From Limnobacter humi (lineage in GTDB: Bacteria > Pseudomonadota > Gammaproteobacteria > Burkholderiales > Burkholderiaceae_B): a stretch of 64,000 nt of DNA. The notes under the pieces were generated by a model that worked only from the letters and a program-made list of their open reading frames with translations, searched no databases and was not told where the DNA came from. Every line of letters begins with the position of its first letter. Within the stretch, counting starts at the first letter, position 1. Location: positions 988,989 through 1,052,988 of the forward strand of contig NZ_JANIGO010000001.1 in NCBI RefSeq assembly GCF_024518835.1. Direction: 5' to 3'. The position numbers were made by a program, and so were the translations under genes. Of this stretch, positions 27,656 through 37,412 are shown in pieces.

Positions 27656-28138
27656 ATGGCAGTTGATATGTTTCTGAAAATCAAAGGTGTCGATGGCGAG
27701 TCTGTGGATAAGGTTCATGCCAAGGAGATCGACATCCTGTCCTGGAGCTGGGGCATGTCCCAGTCCGGGACCACACACACGGCCCGTGGAGGTGGTGCTG
27801 GCAAAGTGAGCGTGCAAGACCTGTCCATTACCAAATACACCGACAAATCCACACCCAACCTGATCAAGGCCTGCTGCAATGGCAAGCATTTTGAAGAGGC
27901 AGTGCTGACTGTGCGCAAAGCGGGTGAGCAGCCGCTGGAATACGTCATTTTGACCATGAAAGACGTGTTGGTGACCAATGTGTCCGAAGGCGGTTCGGGT
28001 GGGGACGACCGTCTCACCGAAAACATCACCCTGAACTTCGCGGAGTTCAGCTATGTGTATGTGCCGCAAAAACGCGACGGTGGTGCGGATGGCAAGGTGG
28101 AAGCCACCTTCAACATCGCCACCAATTCCGAGAAATAA
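27656..28138 (+). CDS. hcp: Hcp (TssD), first tube protein, 160 aa
   Basis: MAVDMFLKIKGVDGESVDK opens the Hcp beta-barrel fold, followed by IDILSWSWGMSQSGTTH and LTENITLNFAEFSYVY. Hcp hexamers stack to form the secreted inner tube and can carry small effectors. A strong GAGAGGG ribosome site lies just before the ATG, fitting high expression. A second, diverged Hcp gene follows 21 bases later. Confidence 0.95.
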   Translation: MAVDMFLKIKGVDGESVDKVHAKEIDILSWSWGMSQSGTTHTARGGGAGKVSVQDLSITKYTDKSTPNLIKACCNGKHFEEAVLTVRKAGEQPLEYVILTMKDVLVTNVSEGGSGGDDRLTENITLNFAEFSYVYVPQKRDGGADGKVEATFNIATNSEK

Positions 28139-28159
28139 GCGGCAAGGCCGGGAGTTACC

Positions 28160-28642
28160 ATGTCCAAAGTCGACATGTTCCTGGCTCTGGATGGCAGCCG
28201 TCAGGGCGCCATCCGGGGCGAAAGCGCGGGCGTGGGCCATGAAGGTGAGTGCGAGATTCTGGGTTGGAGTTGGGGCATGTCCCAGCAGGTTCATTCTCTG
28301 TCCCAACAGCATTCCAAGGCCTCGGTGCGCTCAGTCACGATTCGGAAACATCTGGACAGCGCCAGCACTGCAATCATGAGTGCCATGCGTTCGGCCGAGA
28401 GCCTGAATTCAGTGGTGATCACTTGCCGCGACCCGGCCGGTATTGCAGACATTGATTACCTTCGGATCACGCTGAAAAAAGCGCGAATTTCCGACTATGA
28501 CATCCAGGCTGCTGCGGACGATGAACGCCAGGTGAGTGAGTCTTTTTCCATCGCGTTCAAGGAAATCGAAGTGGTCTACACACCCAAAGCGGGTGCCAAT
28601 AGCAAAGCGGGTGTTTGCACCTACATTGATCACTATGAGTGA
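28160..28642 (+). CDS. Second Hcp-family protein, 160 aa
   Basis: This protein has the same length and layout as the Hcp next to it (MSKVDMFLALDGSRQG, ILGWSWGMSQ, a late FSIAFKEIEVVYTPKAG) but differs at most positions elsewhere. It is a paralogue rather than a recent copy. It may form mixed tubes, act as a cargo-specific Hcp, or be a structural adaptor near the baseplate. Its C-terminus (GVCTYIDHYE) differs from the first Hcp. It overlaps tssE by 8 bases. Confidence 0.85.
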   Translation: MSKVDMFLALDGSRQGAIRGESAGVGHEGECEILGWSWGMSQQVHSLSQQHSKASVRSVTIRKHLDSASTAIMSAMRSAESLNSVVITCRDPAGIADIDYLRITLKKARISDYDIQAAADDERQVSESFSIAFKEIEVVYTPKAGANSKAGVCTYIDHYE

Positions 28643-29135
28643 AGCTCGTCAGTGGCATCGGCCCACCTTGCTGGAACGCCTCCTGGGGCAAGCCGCTGAG
28701 CAAGGTTTAACCGCTAAGAATGATGGGCATGCGGCGTGGTCCCGGGACGCGCTGCGAGCCTCGGTCATTCACGACCTGGAGCATTTGATGAATGCCAGTC
28801 CGTGTGACACATCCGGCTTGAGCGGGCCGGCCCGGCACAGTGTGTTGGCGTATGGTCTGCCGCCGATGGCAGGCCAATTGGCGTCCAGCGTTCATGTGCG
28901 CCAATTGGAGCAGACGGTGCATCAGGCCCTGGTTCATTTTGAGCCCCGCATTGTGCCGGGCAGCCTGCAAGTCAAGGCCGAAGCAGATCACGCCAGCTTG
29001 AACCATCACAATGTGATTCATTTGCAGATCACGGCCGCATTACACGCACACCCGGTTCCGGTGGAACTGGTGTTGCGCAGCGAAATTGACCTGGAGACCG
29101 GACGGGTGGCTTTGGTCCCGCTCACCGGTTTTTGA
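28635..29135 (+). CDS. tssE: TssE, baseplate protein (gp25-like), 166 aa
   Basis: The ATG at 28635 begins MSEARQWHRPTLLERLLGQ, the usual TssE opening. The central SVIHDLEHLMNASP and YGLPPMAGQLASS and the later FEPRIVPGSLQV are gp25/TssE features, including the EPRI-type stretch near the C-terminus. TssE is part of the baseplate wedge and nucleates sheath assembly. It overlaps the preceding Hcp-like gene by 8 bases and is 16 bases before tssF. Confidence 0.9.
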   Translation: MSEARQWHRPTLLERLLGQAAEQGLTAKNDGHAAWSRDALRASVIHDLEHLMNASPCDTSGLSGPARHSVLAYGLPPMAGQLASSVHVRQLEQTVHQALVHFEPRIVPGSLQVKAEADHASLNHHNVIHLQITAALHAHPVPVELVLRSEIDLETGRVALVPLTGF

Positions 29136-29151
29136 GCAGGGCATTGAACCG

Positions 29152-31011
29152 ATGGACCCGCGTCTGCTCGTGTTGTACAACCAGGAATTGACCCATGTTC
29201 GCGATGTGGCGAACGAGTTTGCCCAACGTCATCCCAAAATCGCCGCAGGGCTTGGTCTGGGCTCCCACTCAGCTCAAGACCCCACGGTTGAACGTCTGCT
29301 GGAAGGATTTGCCTTTTTAACGGCGCGCACCCAACTCAAGCTACAGGCCTCTTTTCCAGAGTTCACCGGGCAGTTGCTGGAGCGTTTGATGCCGGGGGTA
29401 CTCGCGCCCACGCCATCCATGGGGGTGGTGAAACTGTCGCTGGACGGACAAGACCCAGCCCTTGGCAAGGGGCTGACTGTACCCACGGGTGCTGTTTTTC
29501 AGGCCCCGGTGTTACCAGGCGCAGTCGCCCCAGTGACTTTCCGCAGCGCGCAAGCGTGCACACTGTGGCCATTGCAGATGGAAACCGTGCGGCATGGTCC
29601 TCCACATGGCGATGGCCTTCAGCATCTCCGCTTGAGCAGTGCTCTTCAATTGTGTTTGAAGCGAACCGGGGCGGGTTCGGTGTCCGACTTGCCGATGGAC
29701 TGTCTGGATTTTTACGTGTCGGCCCCGCAAGAATGGGCTTTTGAACTGCATCAGCGCATTGCACATCGGTCGACCGTGGTTGCTGTTCGGGGCTCAAGCG
29801 ATGAGCCTTGGCACATCCTGCCCCCCGGTGCACTGAGTACCCCAGGATTTGAAGATCATCAAGCCGTGTTGCCTGAGCACAACCAGGTATTCAGCGGATT
29901 TCGACTGTTGCACGAATTGTTCAGCCTGCCTGAGCGATTTCTGTTTTTTCGGATTCAGCACTTGCTGCGCCACTGCCAACAGGCCAAAGGGCCAGGTCTG
30001 GAGATGTTGATCGGCTTTCCGGACACACATCCCCAGATGGACCGTTGGGTGGATCTGGACAGTGTGGCCTTGTATTGCATCCCGGTGGTCAATCTGTTTC
30101 CCATGGCCTGTGATCGCATTCAGGTGGACCCGTCCCTGCATGAGCTCCACCTCATCCCCAACCGGAGTCGACCCACCGATTTCGAGGTTTATGCGGTGCA
30201 ATCGGTGATAGGGCATGGTACCCAGCACCGGGAGGCGCTGCTCCCATTGTATTCAAGCAGTGCAGCCAGCCTGGAGATGAACCAGGCGGCTGTGTTCTAT
30301 GCGCTTCGACGGCAAACCAGTCTATTGCCCGAAAACCAGAAGCGGACGGGTGGTCGAAGCAGCCATGTGGGCACTGAGGTGTTCATTGGGCTGTCGTCAG
30401 CCCATGGCCGTTTGCTGTCTGAGCGGGCCATCCAGCAGTTGTCGGTTCAGGCGCTGTGTACCAATCGTGATTTACCCCTGTTGTTGCCCCTGGGGCGGGG
30501 CAACACTGATCTGCAGGCCAGCGCCAGTTTCCCGGTACAGTCCATTCGGTTTGTTCGGGGCCCAAGCCGACCCTGTCCGCCACTGGCCGAGGGGCGTGCC
30601 AGTTGGCAACTCATTGAATTGCTCGCCTTGCACACCCATGGCCTGCATTCGCTTGAATCAGCGCCCGACCCGCTCAATCCGTTCCAACGCTTGTTGAGCC
30701 TGTTCTCACGGTCTGATACCCCGGCGCATGAGCAATGGGCGAAGGCCATACAAACAGCCCGTTTGCGGCCGATGACTCAGCGGCTGATTCAACACGGTCG
30801 TCCAGCCCTGTACCGAGGGCTGGAACTGTGCCTCACGCTGGACGAAGATTGCCTTCAAGGCCTGAGTGCCGGCTTGTTGGGACAGGCGCTGGCGGTGTAT
30901 GTGCGTCGCAGTCTGTGCGTGAATACCGCGCTCGCGGTTCGATTGGTGTGCGAACCATCCGGACAGGTCATGCTGTTGAATCCGGACCTTGGTTTGAGGC
31001 CGCTGGTGTGA
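29152..31011 (+). CDS. tssF: TssF, baseplate wedge protein, 619 aa
   Basis: The start MDPRLLVLYNQELTHVRDVANEFA is typical TssF (VasA), with FAFLTARTQLKLQASFPEFT soon after and an N-terminus rich in beta strands. TssF binds TssG and TssK in the baseplate wedge. An in-frame start 66 bases upstream is rejected because it lies inside tssE. Its stop overlaps the GTG of tssG, indicating translational coupling. Confidence 0.93.
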   Translation: MDPRLLVLYNQELTHVRDVANEFAQRHPKIAAGLGLGSHSAQDPTVERLLEGFAFLTARTQLKLQASFPEFTGQLLERLMPGVLAPTPSMGVVKLSLDGQDPALGKGLTVPTGAVFQAPVLPGAVAPVTFRSAQACTLWPLQMETVRHGPPHGDGLQHLRLSSALQLCLKRTGAGSVSDLPMDCLDFYVSAPQEWAFELHQRIAHRSTVVAVRGSSDEPWHILPPGALSTPGFEDHQAVLPEHNQVFSGFRLLHELFSLPERFLFFRIQHLLRHCQQAKGPGLEMLIGFPDTHPQMDRWVDLDSVALYCIPVVNLFPMACDRIQVDPSLHELHLIPNRSRPTDFEVYAVQSVIGHGTQHREALLPLYSSSAASLEMNQAAVFYALRRQTSLLPENQKRTGGRSSHVGTEVFIGLSSAHGRLLSERAIQQLSVQALCTNRDLPLLLPLGRGNTDLQASASFPVQSIRFVRGPSRPCPPLAEGRASWQLIELLALHTHGLHSLESAPDPLNPFQRLLSLFSRSDTPAHEQWAKAIQTARLRPMTQRLIQHGRPALYRGLELCLTLDEDCLQGLSAGLLGQALAVYVRRSLCVNTALAVRLVCEPSGQVMLLNPDLGLRPLV

Positions 31012-32030
31012 ACAGGGCGCCAAAAACCGGGCCGGTGTTGCCCACCGCGAATTTTTACGCCGCATTGCGGGCCCTCGAGGAGGCAAACCCCACGGCCGCC
31101 CCGTGGGGGGACAGCCTGCGGTTGCGAGAGGATGCAGCCCGATTGGGTCAAGGTCCGTTCTTGGGCTTTGCAACACAGGATTTACAGGCAGTCGCTCATC
31201 CGTCCACGGCCAATGGACTTCACCACTTCCATGTGCAAGTGAGCAACTTTGGCTTGCTGGGCCCGCAGGGCGCCTTGCCCTTGCATTGGACGGAACTGGC
31301 CTATCAACGCGCTCACCATCACAAAGACCTGGCATTCATTCATTTTCTGGATGTATTTCACCACCGGCTCTTCAGCCTGTTCTACAAGGCCTGGGCGCAG
31401 GCCTTGCCGCACATCGGCCTTCATCGGGCGCAACCCAATACCTTTGAGTGGGCATTGCACAGCCTTCTGGGATTGTCGCCCCGGTCTCAGGAAGCCAGCG
31501 AGGCCCTGCCCAACCATTTTTATCCAGGCCTTGCCAGCCACATGGCCAGGCCGCAGCCCTCTGCCGAGCGCCTGCGAAAAGGTTTGTCGGCGTTGTGGGG
31601 CTGTCCAGTGCAGGTCATCGACCCGGTGGGACGGTGGTTGCCTGCACCCGGCTTGCTGCAAGGTTGTCCGAGTGACCCCACACACCGTCGCTTGGGCGGC
31701 GGCGCTCTGTTGGGCCGCCGTTGCTGGGATCCACAAGCCGCAGTCCGAGTGGTGCTGGGGCCGTTGCCCTGGGATTGCTTTGCTGCGTTGAGTCGTGGTG
31801 GCCGCCACCATGCCTGTTTGCAGCACGCGGTGGGTGGGCTTCTGGGCCCCGACTGGCAGACCGATACAGCCTTGTTGCCTGATGTGGCGCAAATACCGCC
31901 GCTTCGGCTGGGTCGAGACCAGTCCCAGGCCTTGGGGCGAACTGCATTTTTGGGCCGCCCCACGCGCATGCCGTCGCGTCCCGTGCCCCTGTCTTTCATG
32001 TCAAAGCCAATCACCCTGGAGGGGTCATGA
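31008..32030 (+). CDS. tssG: TssG, baseplate wedge protein, 340 aa
   Basis: The GTG at 31008 shares bases with the tssF stop (GTGA). It is preferred to starts further upstream that lie inside tssF in another frame. The protein shows the TssG (VasB) features: FYAALRALEEANP, then LGQGPFLGFAT, FGLLGPQGALPLHWTELA, and FLDVFHHRLFSLFYKAW. It pairs with TssF in a 2:1 TssF-TssG complex. Its end overlaps clpV by 4 bases. Confidence 0.92.
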   Translation: MNRAPKTGPVLPTANFYAALRALEEANPTAAPWGDSLRLREDAARLGQGPFLGFATQDLQAVAHPSTANGLHHFHVQVSNFGLLGPQGALPLHWTELAYQRAHHHKDLAFIHFLDVFHHRLFSLFYKAWAQALPHIGLHRAQPNTFEWALHSLLGLSPRSQEASEALPNHFYPGLASHMARPQPSAERLRKGLSALWGCPVQVIDPVGRWLPAPGLLQGCPSDPTHRRLGGGALLGRRCWDPQAAVRVVLGPLPWDCFAALSRGGRHHACLQHAVGGLLGPDWQTDTALLPDVAQIPPLRLGRDQSQALGRTAFLGRPTRMPSRPVPLSFMSKPITLEGS

Positions 32031-34687
32031 CTGGTATTCGTCGAGCCGCCTTGTTTGGAAAACTCAATGCCACCGCTTTCAAAACCCTGGAAGGAGCCAC
32101 CACGCTGTGCAAATTGCGGGGCAATGCACAAGTGGAATGGCCCCATTGGCTGATGCAAATCCTTCAGCAAGATGACAGTGACTGGCATTGCGTGCTGCGC
32201 GCTTGCGGTGTGGACCTGCCGGGCTTGTTGACCGATGTTCAGCGCGCGCTGGACATGTTGCCCGGTGGGGCACAGTGCATTCGGGATTTGTCTGAGGACC
32301 TCACGCACCTTGTCGAGCGGGCCTGGTTGTATGCATCGCTCAAGGATGGCTGCGATCAGATCCGCACAGGCCATTTGCTGTTGGCCCTGTTGGACAGTGA
32401 TCGATTGAAGACGCTGCTGCAGCGTTGCAGTGCCCAATTTCGACGCCTGGATCCCGAACAGCTTCGCCAACATTGGACCGTCTGGCTGGGCGGGTCTCCC
32501 GAAGCAGGATTGGCGATACCACCCACTGGTGCCGTGTGGTCGGGCGATGCGACTGGGGCAGCAATGCCAGCTGCCCAGTTGGGTGCAGAGGCAGCGCTCA
32601 AGCGGTACACCACCGACCTGACGGCACAGGCCCGCGCTGGCGAGCTGGATCCAGTGACAGGTCGTGATGTGGAAATAGCCCAGGTCGTGGACATCCTGTT
32701 GCGGCGTCGGCAAAACAACCCGCTAATCACCGGCGAGGCGGGCGTTGGCAAAACAGCCGTGGTGGAGGGTTTGGCCCAGCAGATTGTGCAAGGGCAGGTA
32801 CCGCCATCGCTCAAGACGGTCCGTTTGTTAAGCCTGGACATGGGGTTGCTGCAAGCAGGGGCTTCGATGAAAGGCGAGTTTGAGCAGCGCTTGCGACAAG
32901 TAATTGATGAGGTTCAAGCCAGTGAGCAACCCACGGTGCTGTTCATTGATGAGGTGCACATTCTGGTGGGCGCTGGTGGGCAGCAGGGCACCGGCGATGC
33001 TGCCAATTTGCTAAAGCCTGCATTGGCCCGTGGCCACCTGCGCACCATTGGGGCAACCACCTGGTCGGAATACAAACAATACATTGAGAAAGATCCCGCA
33101 CTCACACGGCGTTTTCAAGTGGTTCAGGTGGTCGAGCCGTCCGACGATGTGGCCATTCGGATGTTGCGTGGTGTGGTGGCCGCCATGCAGGCGCACCATG
33201 GCGTGCTGGTCTTGGACGAGGCCGTGCAGGCGGCTGTTCGGTTATCCCGGCGATACATACCGGCACGCCAGTTGCCAGACAAAGCCATCGCCCTGCTTGA
33301 CACCGCCTGTGCCCGGGTGGCGGTTTCGCAACATGCCTCCCCACCGGCGGTTCAGCAGCTTCGGCGCCGTTGTGAGGCGTTGCAGCAGAACATCGACCAG
33401 CTCATGACAGAAATCGATCTCGGCATTGTTCATGCAGAAAGTCTGGACAGCAAACAGGCGGAACTGGGTGAGGTGCGGATATCGCTTGAGCAGGCCGAGG
33501 CCCGTCACGCGCAGGCCATGCGTTTGTTGAACGATATTCTGGCGCTTCACCGTTCATTGCAGGGGGATGCTGACGATTCCGACCGGCTGCTTCAGGACCG
33601 GGCCAACCTGCGCGCCCAACTCACGCAGTTGGAGCAAAGGCTTGCCGTGGTTCAAGGTGAACAACCCATGGTGTTTTCCAAAGTGGATGCGCAGTGCGTG
33701 GCCACGGTGGTCTCTGACTGGACCGGCATACCCTTGGGCAACATGCTTCGGGATGAGGTGTCAACTGTGTTGTCGCTGGCAAACCATTTGGGTCAGCGGG
33801 TGGTGGGCCAAACCCATGCCCTGCAACAGATTGCGCGCCGCATTCAGACCAGTCGCGCCGGGTTGGATGATCCAGACAAACCCAAGGGTGTGTTTTTGCT
33901 GGCTGGCACTTCGGGTGTGGGAAAAACAGAAACAGCTTTGGCACTGGCTGAACAACTGTATGGGGGTTCGCACAACCTCATCACCATCAACATGAGTGAG
34001 TATCAGGAAGCCCACACGGTTTCCACGCTCAAGGGGGCGCCACCCGGCTACGTCGGTTACGGTCAGGGCGGTGTGCTGACCGAGGCGGTGCGTCGCCGGC
34101 CCCACAGTGTGGTGTTGCTCGATGAGGTGGAGAAAGCCCATCCCGATGTGCATGAACTCTTCTTTCAGGTGTTTGACAAAGGCTGGATGGACGATGGGGA
34201 GGGCCGGCGGATTGACTTTCGCAACACGCTGATTTTGCTGACCACCAACGTGGGCACGTCACAACTCATGGCCCTGTGTGAGCAGGGCCGCGCTCAGCCA
34301 GCCCCCGAATTGTTGGTTCAGGCCTTGCGCCAACCCCTGCTGTCGGTGTTTCCACCGGCCTTGCTGGGGCGCTTGGATGTGGTGCCGTATTACCCCCTGT
34401 CGCCGGCCTTGCTGGCCCGCATTGTTCGCCTTCAACTGTCACGGGTCGCTGAGCGCCTGGCCCGGGTACACCAGCTCACGGTCACCATCGACGATGCGCT
34501 GGTGGAACACCTGGTGGCGTGTTGCACTGAGTCGGATTCTGGTGCGCGGCTGGTGGGATCGTTGATCAGTAACCAGGTGTTGCCCGGAATCAGTCAACGT
34601 TTGCTCAAGGCCATGCTGGATCAGGCATCCATCGCGCAGGTCACATTGACAGCAGGGCCCCAGGGGGTGGTAGCCGAGTATGCCTGA
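32027..34687 (+). CDS. tssH: TssH (ClpV), sheath-recycling AAA+ ATPase, 886 aa
   Basis: Two AAA+ modules are visible, with Walker A motifs [15 protein letters not shown] (about 235) and [14 protein letters not shown] (about 623), and Walker B stretches [15 protein letters not shown] and [11 protein letters not shown]. An N-domain precedes them and a coiled middle domain lies around 440-520. ClpV unfolds contracted TssBC sheath for reuse. The start overlaps tssG as ATGA and the stop overlaps the caspase-like gene by 8 bases. Confidence 0.96.
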   Translation: MTGIRRAALFGKLNATAFKTLEGATTLCKLRGNAQVEWPHWLMQILQQDDSDWHCVLRACGVDLPGLLTDVQRALDMLPGGAQCIRDLSEDLTHLVERAWLYASLKDGCDQIRTGHLLLALLDSDRLKTLLQRCSAQFRRLDPEQLRQHWTVWLGGSPEAGLAIPPTGAVWSGDATGAAMPAAQLGAEAALKRYTTDLTAQARAGELDPVTGRDVEIAQVVDILLRRRQNNPLITGEAGVGKTAVVEGLAQQIVQGQVPPSLKTVRLLSLDMGLLQAGASMKGEFEQRLRQVIDEVQASEQPTVLFIDEVHILVGAGGQQGTGDAANLLKPALARGHLRTIGATTWSEYKQYIEKDPALTRRFQVVQVVEPSDDVAIRMLRGVVAAMQAHHGVLVLDEAVQAAVRLSRRYIPARQLPDKAIALLDTACARVAVSQHASPPAVQQLRRRCEALQQNIDQLMTEIDLGIVHAESLDSKQAELGEVRISLEQAEARHAQAMRLLNDILALHRSLQGDADDSDRLLQDRANLRAQLTQLEQRLAVVQGEQPMVFSKVDAQCVATVVSDWTGIPLGNMLRDEVSTVLSLANHLGQRVVGQTHALQQIARRIQTSRAGLDDPDKPKGVFLLAGTSGVGKTETALALAEQLYGGSHNLITINMSEYQEAHTVSTLKGAPPGYVGYGQGGVLTEAVRRRPHSVVLLDEVEKAHPDVHELFFQVFDKGWMDDGEGRRIDFRNTLILLTTNVGTSQLMALCEQGRAQPAPELLVQALRQPLLSVFPPALLGRLDVVPYYPLSPALLARIVRLQLSRVAERLARVHQLTVTIDDALVEHLVACCTESDSGARLVGSLISNQVLPGISQRLLKAMLDQASIAQVTLTAGPQGVVAEYA

Positions 34688-36056
34688 GGGGTTTTGCCGA
34701 AGTCCAGGGCGCCGTGCCTTGTTGGTTCGCACCCTGTCGTGCCTGGCTGCACTAGCCCCCGTGGGTGGCCTGCATGCAGCGACGGAACGGTCCAACGGGC
34801 GGCGGCATGCCTTGCTGGTCGGCAATGGTGCTTATCCCAGCCCGTATGACTTGCCGCCCGTGCCCAAAAATGTGATGGACCTGGCTGATGCACTGGCATT
34901 TCGGGGGTTTGACGTGACTAAAGCGTTGAACCTGGACGAAGCTGGTCTGGCATCCACCGTGGCCGAATTTGTTCAGCGGGTGGCGCTGGCACCAGCCCAT
35001 TCGGTCACCCTGTTTTATTACGTGGGCCATGGCCTTCAACTGGCCGCCAACAATTTGTTGTTGAGCTCGGGTACCCACCCGGCAGCACCCCGTCCAGACT
35101 TGATTGCCCGAAGCCTGGTGTTGCAGCAGCGTTTGCTGGCTGCGCTGCCAGCACGCCCCGACGCACTGAACATCACAGTCATTGACGCCTGCCGCACGGA
35201 TTTGGGCGCTACCCTTGGGGATGCTGATGGTTTGAATCAGGTGGAGGCCCCGGTGGGTTCCATGGTTTGCTTCTCGACCGCGGCGGGCAAGCCAGCCGTG
35301 TCGCCTGTATCGGCCGATCAAAACACGTTTTACACGGCCTCCTTGGTTCGTGCCTTGAGAGAGGCACCGCCTGAAATGACTTTTGATGCCTTGTTTCGGC
35401 ATGTCAAGCAGGATGTTGAGCAAACCATGCGAACCCACCCGGTGGCGGCCATTCGTCGGCTGGCTCAGTCGCCATTCATCGCGGACAATGCCCGTCTGAA
35501 AGTGACCCTGTTCGGTCCAGGCGAGCCCCCTTGGCCCTTGCGGCGGCCCGAATCGGACACCACCGAGGTGTTGGCAGCGTGGTTGGCCTTGGAAGCAGCG
35601 GGCTGGCCGCTGGATGTCATTCGACTGGCGGAGTCATTTCTGCGCATCCATCCGACTGGCTGGCGAGCGCAACAGGTCAGCATGGACCTAACAGGCGCAC
35701 GTCAGGCACTGGCTGCATTGCGCAGCCGCGATGTTCGTTTGTTCAAAACCAGTTTTGTTGCACCCCATGGGGCGCCTGCCGAAGCCCAGGTGGACTTGCT
35801 GCGGGCGGCGCGCGGCGACAAGGATGCCGCGATGCGCGTGGCGCGGTTGCACCAAGCCGATGCGTCCGAGTTGGGGCAATTGCGCTATGAAGGTTGGTTG
35901 CAGTACGCGACATGCTTGGGCAATGGAATCGCCAGCTATGCACTGGCACTGCATTACCGCGCCCAGGGGTTGTCCATTCTGGCGGCACGGGCCGAAGCGC
36001 AGGCGATCGCTTTGGGGTACTCCCCGCCGCGTGCACTCACGCATGAGCGCAAGTAA
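34680..36056 (+). CDS. Exported caspase-like (peptidase C14) protein of the T6SS operon, 458 aa
   Basis: A signal peptide (two Arg at 11-12, hydrophobic core, cut near residue 34) is followed by a caspase-type domain. RRHALLVGNGAY opens the fold, His117 sits in LFYYVGHGLQL, and Cys171 in TVIDACR, the two catalytic residues of clan CD. The C-terminal 170 residues are helical and may hold Sel1-like repeats (DKDAAMRVARLHQ). Because it is translationally coupled to clpV and exported, it may act on the type VI apparatus or an effector in the periplasm. No close characterised homologue is known to me; effector, regulator and immunity roles are all possible. Confidence 0.8.
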   Translation: MPEGFCRSPGRRALLVRTLSCLAALAPVGGLHAATERSNGRRHALLVGNGAYPSPYDLPPVPKNVMDLADALAFRGFDVTKALNLDEAGLASTVAEFVQRVALAPAHSVTLFYYVGHGLQLAANNLLLSSGTHPAAPRPDLIARSLVLQQRLLAALPARPDALNITVIDACRTDLGATLGDADGLNQVEAPVGSMVCFSTAAGKPAVSPVSADQNTFYTASLVRALREAPPEMTFDALFRHVKQDVEQTMRTHPVAAIRRLAQSPFIADNARLKVTLFGPGEPPWPLRRPESDTTEVLAAWLALEAAGWPLDVIRLAESFLRIHPTGWRAQQVSMDLTGARQALAALRSRDVRLFKTSFVAPHGAPAEAQVDLLRAARGDKDAAMRVARLHQADASELGQLRYEGWLQYATCLGNGIASYALALHYRAQGLSILAARAEAQAIALGYSPPRALTHERK

Positions 36057-36074
36057 CAGAATTTTTCAAAACAG

Positions 36075-36110
36075 CAAATGCCCCAATTTTTTGGGGCTAT
36101 TTGGCATTTG
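36075..36110 (+). terminator. Nested hairpins after the T6SS operon
   Basis: An inner stem GCCCCAA-TTTT-TTGGGGC (36080-36097) sits inside an outer pair CAAATGCC (36075-36082) and GGCATTTG (36103-36110). The two stems share bases at GCC, so they exclude each other. It lies 18 bases after the last gene of the operon. There is no long T-tract after it, so termination is likely but not certain. Confidence 0.5.
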
Positions 36111-36167
36111 ATTGATCGGTCAAATAAGGCACACTCTGAAGATTGCCGAACTTTGTCCTGCACCTGA

Positions 36168-36887
36168 ATGCCCCAGACCCGATTAACCCGCCTGTTGACC
36201 CTGGTTGCCAAAGCAGCAACCGGGTGGGCGCTCGCCATGGGTCTGTCGGCTTGTAACCCCCGCAGCATGTTGACCAAAGACAATCTGTTGGATGGTGCGC
36301 GGGCCGAAACCTTTATTTTGAGCCATGGCGCCTTGTGCGCCCGCTTGCCCACCGGTGAGGCCATCGACCTGTATGCACGGGACAAAATACCGGAGAACAG
36401 TGCCGTGGGGCGGGAAGTGAAAGCCTGGGATTTGTCGGGATTGCTGGACATCATTCAGACCCGCGATGGCCGCTGGGTGGTGTTACCGTCTTCAGGCTTG
36501 AAGGCGTTGGAAGGCGTGCATTTTCGCAAGGCCCCCAGCGGTGAAAACGACGCCTTGTGCTTTGGCCGCTTGTGGATTGAAAGTACGGTGGACTACACCG
36601 AAAACAAGCCCTTTGGTCAGTCCGATGCAGTGACTGCGCGTTTTCAGGCCAGTCTGAAAGATGCCCACATGCTGAAGTACTTCAAGGACCTGAAGGTGGA
36701 GTCCTTTGATCCCACCATTTTTGTGTTGAGCACCGGGACTGCCTACGGCAGCACTTTGGAGCCAAATTTCACGGTGGAGATGGCCATGCGCCCCACCACC
36801 ACTGGCTGGTATCTGGCCAAAGGTGCTGTCACTGTGGCCAATGCACCGGTCGAAAAGGGACCCAGCGTGGCCCCCATATCGCCTTGA
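36168..36887 (+). CDS. Hypothetical lipoprotein, 239 aa
   Basis: The N-terminus is a lipoprotein signal with lipobox LSAC (Cys29). The mature protein is about 210 residues with no Cys motif or domain I recognise; it ends in a Pro/Ser-rich tail. It is not clearly part of the type VI operon: a hairpin separates them and the spacing is 111 bases. A role as a missing TssJ is unlikely because TssJ is shorter and has a different fold pattern. No function is given. Confidence 0.7.
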   Translation: MPQTRLTRLLTLVAKAATGWALAMGLSACNPRSMLTKDNLLDGARAETFILSHGALCARLPTGEAIDLYARDKIPENSAVGREVKAWDLSGLLDIIQTRDGRWVVLPSSGLKALEGVHFRKAPSGENDALCFGRLWIESTVDYTENKPFGQSDAVTARFQASLKDAHMLKYFKDLKVESFDPTIFVLSTGTAYGSTLEPNFTVEMAMRPTTTGWYLAKGAVTVANAPVEKGPSVAPISP

Positions 36888-36933
36888 TGGTGGCTCTGTC
36901 ATAATTCCGGTGACGTAACCCGGAGTTGTACGA

Positions 36934-37392
36934 TTGAGCCGCAGTAAACACACCAAACCCGCCCCCGCACTCACCCCCAACGGCAAAGTGGATTTTTCTG
37001 CACCCGGTGCCCGCGTGCGCATTGACAAATGGTTGTGGGCTGCCCGTTTTTACAAAACCCGTAGCCTGGCCACCGAGATGGTGGATGGTGGCAAGGTCAA
37101 ATGCAACGATGAGCGGGTGAAGCCAGCCACAGCGGTGCAGGTGGGCGATGTGCTCAGCATTCCCGTGGGGTGGGATGACATGGTGGTGACCGTCACGGGG
37201 CTGTCCGACAAGCGGGGCAGTGCGACATTGGCGCAGGCGTTGTATCAGGAAACAGTGGAGAGCAAGGCCGAACGGGCGCGGCGGGCCGAAAACCGAAAAT
37301 TGATCAAAGACCCGGCGTTGGGCATCAAGGCGAGACCCACCAAGCGGGACCGCCGCGCCATGGACGATGTGCAGTGGGGTGGCACCGAGTAA
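36934..37392 (+). CDS. hslR: Hsp15 (HslR), S4-domain RNA-binding heat-shock protein, 152 aa
   Basis: An S4 domain is clear: ARVRIDKWLWAARFYKTRSL, then VDGGKVKCNDERVKPATAVQVGDVLSI. A basic C-terminal tail (KAERARRAENRK, RPTKRDRRA) follows, as in HslR. Hsp15 binds stalled 50S subunits carrying free nascent chains and helps recycle them. The start is TTG at 36934 with GGAG 8 bases upstream. This start is unusual, but it gives the full-length family pattern. Confidence 0.9.
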   Translation: MSRSKHTKPAPALTPNGKVDFSAPGARVRIDKWLWAARFYKTRSLATEMVDGGKVKCNDERVKPATAVQVGDVLSIPVGWDDMVVTVTGLSDKRGSATLAQALYQETVESKAERARRAENRKLIKDPALGIKARPTKRDRRAMDDVQWGGTE

Positions 37393-37412
37393 ACGCTGCG
37401 CTGGCGTCCCCG

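Noticed and set aside
36168..36887. TssJ lipoprotein for the type VI system
   Set aside because: It is a lipoprotein near the operon but longer than TssJ, without its pattern, and separated by a hairpin.
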